Assembly: GCA_964362645.1 (NCBI GenBank) | Contig: CAYIFC010000026.1 | Location: 1-8,431 of the forward strand | Length of the DNA stretch: 8,431 nucleotides | Source: CAYIFC01 sp964362645 | GTDB taxonomy: Bacteria > Patescibacteriota > Minisyncoccia > Phycocordibacterales > JACOZG01 | Direction of reading: 5' to 3' | Shown: positions 5,799-8,431 of the stretch, piece by piece | Numbering within the stretch: the first letter of the stretch is position 1 | How the letters are laid out: each line of letters starts with the position of its first letter | Made by a program: the position numbers and the translations under genes | The notes under the pieces: model-generated | What the model was told of the DNA's origin: nothing | The model's input: the letters and a program-made list of their open reading frames with translations, nothing else | Databases searched by the model: none

Positions 5799-5804
5799 TA
5801 TAGT
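5799..5804 (+). promoter_or_regulatory. Candidate -10 hexamer for the GIY-YIG gene
   Basis: TATAGT is followed by 8 nt (GTCTAGAG) and the ATG at 5813. TTTGTC at 5777-5782 (spacer 16) is a possible weak -35. There is no clear Shine-Dalgarno (GAG adjacent to ATG is too close). Confidence 0.4.
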
Positions 5805-5812
5805 GTCTAGAG

Positions 5813-6088
5813 ATGTTTTTTGTTTACATGATAAAGAACTCGGCTAACAAGCTCTATGTTGGTATAAGTGAAAAACCGCGGGAGCGTCTGGCTTACCACA
5901 ACTCGAAACAGGGAGCTAAATTCACAAAATATAAATCTGATTTTCGAATAGTTTTTATAGAACAATACCCATCCTTAAACGAAGCTAGGCAAAGAGAGAT
6001 TCAAATCAAAAAATGGAGGCGAGAGAAGAAGCAAAGTTTAATAGCCAGATATGAAAACGGGTTACCTACTAAATTACCTAAGTACTAG
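5813..6088 (+). CDS. GIY-YIG nuclease family protein
   Basis: A 91-residue single-domain protein. VYM (4-6) and YVG (15-17) form the GIY-YIG pair with Y5 and Y15. The helix motif has R23/R25 and YHN (28-30), and EARQREIQIKKW (57-68) contains the likely metal-binding catalytic Glu (E62). This is the small UPF0213/YhbQ-like branch, predicted endonucleases without a separate DNA-binding domain; the true substrate is mostly unknown. Composition is clearly more A/T-rich than ftsH or udg, which may mean independent acquisition. The gene lies between two copies of a 15-bp direct repeat, next to a tRNA and a hairpin cluster. That setting recalls mobile GIY-YIG genes but is no proof of mobility. The start at ATG 5813 puts the GIY motif at the N-terminus, as expected. 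Confidence 0.92.
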   Translation: MFFVYMIKNSANKLYVGISEKPRERLAYHNSKQGAKFTKYKSDFRIVFIEQYPSLNEARQREIQIKKWRREKKQSLIARYENGLPTKLPKY

Positions 6089-6090
6089 CA

Positions 6091-6105
6091 ACTCGACTCG
6101 TTCGC
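6091..6105 (+). repeat. Right copy of the 15-bp direct repeat
   Basis: ACTCGACTCGTTCGC is identical to 5665-5679 and begins 3 nt after the GIY-YIG stop. Like the left copy it is followed by an inverted GCGAA (6119-6123), here with a 13-nt gap, and GCCG/CGGC (6104-6107, 6125-6128) can extend the pairing. Confidence 0.75.
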
Positions 6106-6116
6106 CGGTAGTTTCA

Positions 6117-6145
6117 TTGCGAATCGGCAGTATTTCTAGTACAGT
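6117..6145 (+). promoter_or_regulatory. Candidate promoter of the secreted PKD protein gene
   Basis: TTGCGA (6117-6122), a 17-bp spacer and TACAGT (6140-6145), then 7 nt to the ATG at 6153. The overlapping TATAGT (6145-6150) is a closer hexamer match but only 2 nt from the ATG. No Shine-Dalgarno is visible. The -35 lies in the inverted sequence that follows the right direct repeat. Confidence 0.4.
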
Positions 6146-6152
6146 ATAGTCT

Positions 6153-7892
6153 ATGAAGAAATATATTGTTAGCGCGCTCTTGCTCGCGACTTTAGTATTA
6201 ACCCCGTCGCTTGTAGGCGCGCAGAGTGATATTGAAGATCTCCAACGCCAAATCCAGATTTTGCAGGCGCAACTGGCCCAACTGCAAAAACAGCAAGGTT
6301 CCTCAACCAACGCTTGGTGTGCGACCTTCAATCAAAATCTTGGAGTTGGTGTTAGTGGATCAGATGTCGCGTATCTCCGTGGCGCTCTTAATCGAGAAGG
6401 ATTTGGCATTCCTAAGACTAGTGCCGGTATGGCCGAGAGCGAAGCGTTCACTGAATCTTTTGCTTCAGCTGTTTCCTCTTTCCAACTTAAATACAAAAGT
6501 GAAATTCTAACACCCAATGGCTTAGACGCTCCCACCGGCTATTTTGGCCCCGCCACCCGCAAAAAGATGAATAGTTTATATGGGTGTAATGGTTCGTATC
6601 CAGTACCTGCACCTGCTCCGGTTCCTGTGCAACCTTTGATTGTAATTTATCCGGCGGCTGGTGACGCTTGGATAAAAGGGGAAACTTATAAAATAGTCTG
6701 GTCGGCATCTCCATCTACTGCGGATTCTTTTGTTAGGATTAGTTTAGTCGGTAGGACTTATAACTCCGAGATTACAGCAAAGACAACCAATGATGGTGTC
6801 GAGAAGTGGACCATTCCTGTTAATATTTCGTCGGGTGAATACCAGATTAGTGTTTCTTTGTGTCGTACGAACAATGATTGCTATTGGAACAGTTGGAGTG
6901 GTTTATTCAAGATTTATGGCGAGTATAATCACTCGAACAACAAGCCACCGACAATCAGTAGTATATCTGGACCGTCAAAACTAGAGGTGGGAGAGCAAGG
7001 CAAATGGAAAGTTAAGGCTTCTGATCCAGAAAATGACCAACTTACCTACTCGGTAATTTGGGGTGACGAGGAGAAGATTATAGCTGGAATGAGTCCAACG
7101 ATGTCTAGCCCGACCGTTGTCCAACAGTCTACAACATTTACTCACACTTACTCCCAACCCGGTATTTATCAAGCCTATTTTACAGTCGCTGATGATCCTA
7201 CCAATAATTCTGGTTACGCGGCTCAGGCCTGGCAGAGTGTGACTGTTGGTCAAGTTTCCTCAAACAACACCAAGCCTAAACTTATTTCGCGGCCGCAGTT
7301 GCCTTCGAGTGCGAATACCGGGCAAAATACCAATTTTAATTGGGTGGCTTCTGACGCTGATGGCGACAAGCTCGTACTCTCAATGGATTGGGGGGATAAC
7401 ACTGGTTCCGCTGCCTCTTGCCCGATGTATTTTAGCGATATGCCAAAGTCTTACGGCAATCAAGAATTGAAATCCTCACACTCTTGGTCATCCAACGGAG
7501 TCAAAAATGTTACTGGTCGGATTTACGATTGCCGCGGTGGAGAAATAGTTTCTTCGTTCCAGATTTCAGTTATTGCGACAAATAATCCTCCCACTAATCC
7601 GCCGGTTGGTGTGGGTGGTGCCAGAATTTGGGTCTCGCAGGTTGATGGTTATGTGCAAACTCGCATCAATAGTGCTCGGGTTTATCTCTACAACTCTGCC
7701 GGTCAGCTTGAAGTGAGTGGCTTAACTGCTCCTTATGGTAGTGAAGATGTGCCCTCCGTTGGCTTTGATGGTTTGCGAGCCGGAACTTATGTCGCTAAGA
7801 CTGAGCCTGAAGGATATGATTCTGCCCAGATCACCATTACGATTGAGGGTGGCAAGACTATTTACGAATCTATTACTGTCAAACCTGAATAA
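6153..7892 (+). CDS. Secreted peptidoglycan-binding/PKD-domain surface protein
   Basis: A 579-residue exported protein. Residues 1-23 are a signal peptide (KK, hydrophobic core, VGA before Q24). Residues 26-48 are a Gln/Leu-rich coiled coil. Residues 55-145 hold a WCATF motif and a peptidoglycan-binding-1-like fold (GVSGSDVAYLRGALNREGFG, VSSFQLKY, TGYFGPATRKKMN); C56 and C145 may pair. Residues 149-160 are a Pro/Ala/Val linker. Residues 161-256 resemble the Kre9/KNH-type Ser-Thr-rich Ig module (YPAAGDAWIKGETYKIVW). Residues 265-366 and 375-475 are two PKD-like domains (ASDPENDQLTYSVIWGDE; ASDADGDKLVLSMDWGD), the second with C423/C460. Residues 489-579 are a carboxypeptidase-regulatory/SpaA-like beta domain (FDGLRAGTYVAKTEPEGY). 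It probably coats the cell wall or an appendage; the function is inferred. The N-terminus is nearly identical to that of the gene at 8200. Confidence 0.9.
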   Translation: MKKYIVSALLLATLVLTPSLVGAQSDIEDLQRQIQILQAQLAQLQKQQGSSTNAWCATFNQNLGVGVSGSDVAYLRGALNREGFGIPKTSAGMAESEAFTESFASAVSSFQLKYKSEILTPNGLDAPTGYFGPATRKKMNSLYGCNGSYPVPAPAPVPVQPLIVIYPAAGDAWIKGETYKIVWSASPSTADSFVRISLVGRTYNSEITAKTTNDGVEKWTIPVNISSGEYQISVSLCRTNNDCYWNSWSGLFKIYGEYNHSNNKPPTISSISGPSKLEVGEQGKWKVKASDPENDQLTYSVIWGDEEKIIAGMSPTMSSPTVVQQSTTFTHTYSQPGIYQAYFTVADDPTNNSGYAAQAWQSVTVGQVSSNNTKPKLISRPQLPSSANTGQNTNFNWVASDADGDKLVLSMDWGDNTGSAASCPMYFSDMPKSYGNQELKSSHSWSSNGVKNVTGRIYDCRGGEIVSSFQISVIATNNPPTNPPVGVGGARIWVSQVDGYVQTRINSARVYLYNSAGQLEVSGLTAPYGSEDVPSVGFDGLRAGTYVAKTEPEGYDSAQITITIEGGKTIYESITVKPE

Positions 7893-7910
7893 GTTCACAC
7901 AGAAGTACTG

Positions 7911-7946
7911 TCAAGCCTGTCCGCCCCTGGAGGGGCGACGCCTTGC
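7911..7946 (+). terminator. GC-rich hairpin after the PKD protein gene
   Basis: CGCCCC/GGGGCG (7922-7927, 7932-7937) with loop TGGA, extendable by CAAG/CTTG (7911-7914, 7943-7946) through an internal loop, lies about 20 nt after the stop at 7892. There is no adjacent T tract (TTTCTTTTTCC appears only some 30 nt later), so it may be a factor-dependent terminator or an mRNA end-stabilising stem. Confidence 0.45.
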
Positions 7947-8001
7947 CTGTTGCCCATCGTTGAATTTCTTTTTCCTCAAATTTTGCTAGGATCAAGGTAA
8001 T

Positions 8002-8160
8002 ATGAAGGCTACCAAAAAGAAACTAAAATTCCCGCTAAATAAAAAAGTTTTTACGGGTCTTGGGAAAGATATAAGCTTGATCACAAAAATTCTAAACGAG
8101 CGTTACACCAGACTCGAGGAACGCGTGACTAAAATCGAACTTCAATTACAGAAACACTAG
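8002..8160 (+). CDS. Small basic protein with C-terminal coiled coil, unknown function
   Basis: A 52-residue ORF from ATG 8002. The N-terminal half is strongly basic (KATKKKLKFPLNKK), and residues 28-52 form a heptad-like amphipathic helix (ILNERYTRLEERVTKIELQLQ). There is no signal peptide or known domain. AAGG (7994-7997), 4 nt before the start, is a weak Shine-Dalgarno, and TAGGAT (7987-7992) could be a -10. The regular heptads argue for a real protein. Its last codons share a 15-nt exact match with the coiled coil of the next gene. I do not recognise the family. Confidence 0.55.
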   Translation: MKATKKKLKFPLNKKVFTGLGKDISLITKILNERYTRLEERVTKIELQLQKH

Positions 8161-8186
8161 TATCCTTGCGTGGTTTCAGGGGGGGC

Positions 8187-8192
8187 TATAAT
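8187..8192 (+). promoter_or_regulatory. Candidate -10 hexamer for the right-edge surface protein gene
   Basis: A perfect TATAAT, 7 nt (GGTTGGT) before the ATG at 8200, downstream of a G7 run. This is the spacing expected for a leaderless transcript. TTGCGT (8166-8171) is a possible -35 at a short 15-bp spacing. Confidence 0.5.
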
Positions 8193-8199
8193 GGTTGGT

Positions 8200-8431
8200 A
8201 TGAAAAAATATATTGTTAGCGCGCTCTTGCTAGCGACTTTAGTATTTATAAGTCCGGCGTTAGCCGGTGCGCAGAGTAGTATTGAAAATCTCCAGCATGA
8301 GGTCCAACGCCTAACGCTCTTGATTGCTCAATTACAGAAACAGCAAAGACCAACGGTTGCCTGGTGTGCTAATTTCAGAGCTAATGGCAAATTGAGCAGT
8401 CTGAAAACACCATTTCGTGTTAGCCTGTATG
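8200..8431 (+). CDS. Secreted surface protein, paralog of the gene at 6153 (partial, runs off right edge)
   Basis: 77 residues are visible, open to the edge. Residues 1-15 (MKKYIVSALLLATLV) are identical to those of the protein starting at 6153. The signal peptide ends with AGA before Q25, followed by a coiled coil ending in IAQLQKQQ and the same Trp-Cys motif (WCANF). After this the sequence diverges (RANGKLSSLKTPF), and the peptidoglycan-binding motif is not yet evident before the window ends. In the first 47 nt only two bases differ from the other gene, which points to recent duplication or gene conversion of the export signal. Function beyond export is not visible. Confidence 0.85.
   Translation, partial: MKKYIVSALLLATLVFISPALAGAQSSIENLQHEVQRLTLLIAQLQKQQRPTVAWCANFRANGKLSSLKTPFRVSLY

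Noticed and set aside
5665..6105. Integrase-type att sites at the tRNA
   Set aside because: Only the discriminator base of the tRNA is in the direct repeat, and no integrase is present; site-specific integration into the tRNA is not supported.
7735..7989. Plus-strand frame running past the end of the PKD protein gene
   Set aside because: It overlaps the C-terminal domain in another frame and continues through the 7922-7937 hairpin; no motif or start signal.

Overview
The window looks like a chromosomal segment of a Candidate Phyla Radiation (Patescibacteria, most likely Parcubacteria-like) bacterium. The assignment is an inference. It rests on short, compact genes with tiny or overlapping spacers, a trimmed TruB without a C-terminal PUA region, a tRNA with no encoded CCA, a small GIY-YIG protein of a type common in these genomes, and secreted proteins built as signal peptide, coiled coil, Trp-Cys motif, peptidoglycan-binding-like domain and PKD/Ig-like domains. 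No 16S rRNA or other decisive marker is present.

Layout. Positions 1-2001 (minus strand) hold a two-gene unit: a DedA/VTT-type membrane protein (1474-2001), then a membrane-anchored, proline-rich, multidomain surface protein (start 1459) that runs off the left edge. From about 2000 rightwards everything is on the plus strand: a family-4-type uracil-DNA glycosylase (2036-2632) that has lost all four iron-sulfur cysteines, an acyl carrier protein (2666-2920) with a perfect Shine-Dalgarno, a strong hairpin (2927-2953), ftsH (3002-4945), truB overlapping the ftsH end (4857-5582), and a tRNA-Ile with the rare UAU anticodon (5592-5665). Next come a cluster of hairpins and a GIY-YIG nuclease gene (5813-6088), the whole bracketed by a 15-bp direct repeat (5665-5679 and 6091-6105). 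The right end carries a secreted peptidoglycan-binding/PKD protein (6153-7892), a 52-residue basic/coiled-coil ORF (8002-8160), and the start of a paralogous secreted protein (8200 to the edge).

How the genes relate. ftsH, truB and the tRNA are housekeeping genes for membrane protein quality control and tRNA function. The udg-acp pair looks like a small operon closed by the 2927-2953 hairpin. The two flanks encode cell-surface proteins. A recurring feature is a TATAAT-like -10 hexamer only 7-14 nt before the start codon at five or more genes, with no Shine-Dalgarno. The acp gene, which is internal to an operon, instead has AGGAGG at ideal spacing. This suggests that operon-leading genes are often translated from leaderless or very short leaders.

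The most noteworthy items are the cysteine-free UDG, the tRNA-Ile(UAU), the repeat-bracketed GIY-YIG/hairpin cassette next to that tRNA, and a repeat-derived segment inside truB. I see no CRISPR array, insertion sequence, integrase or replication origin.
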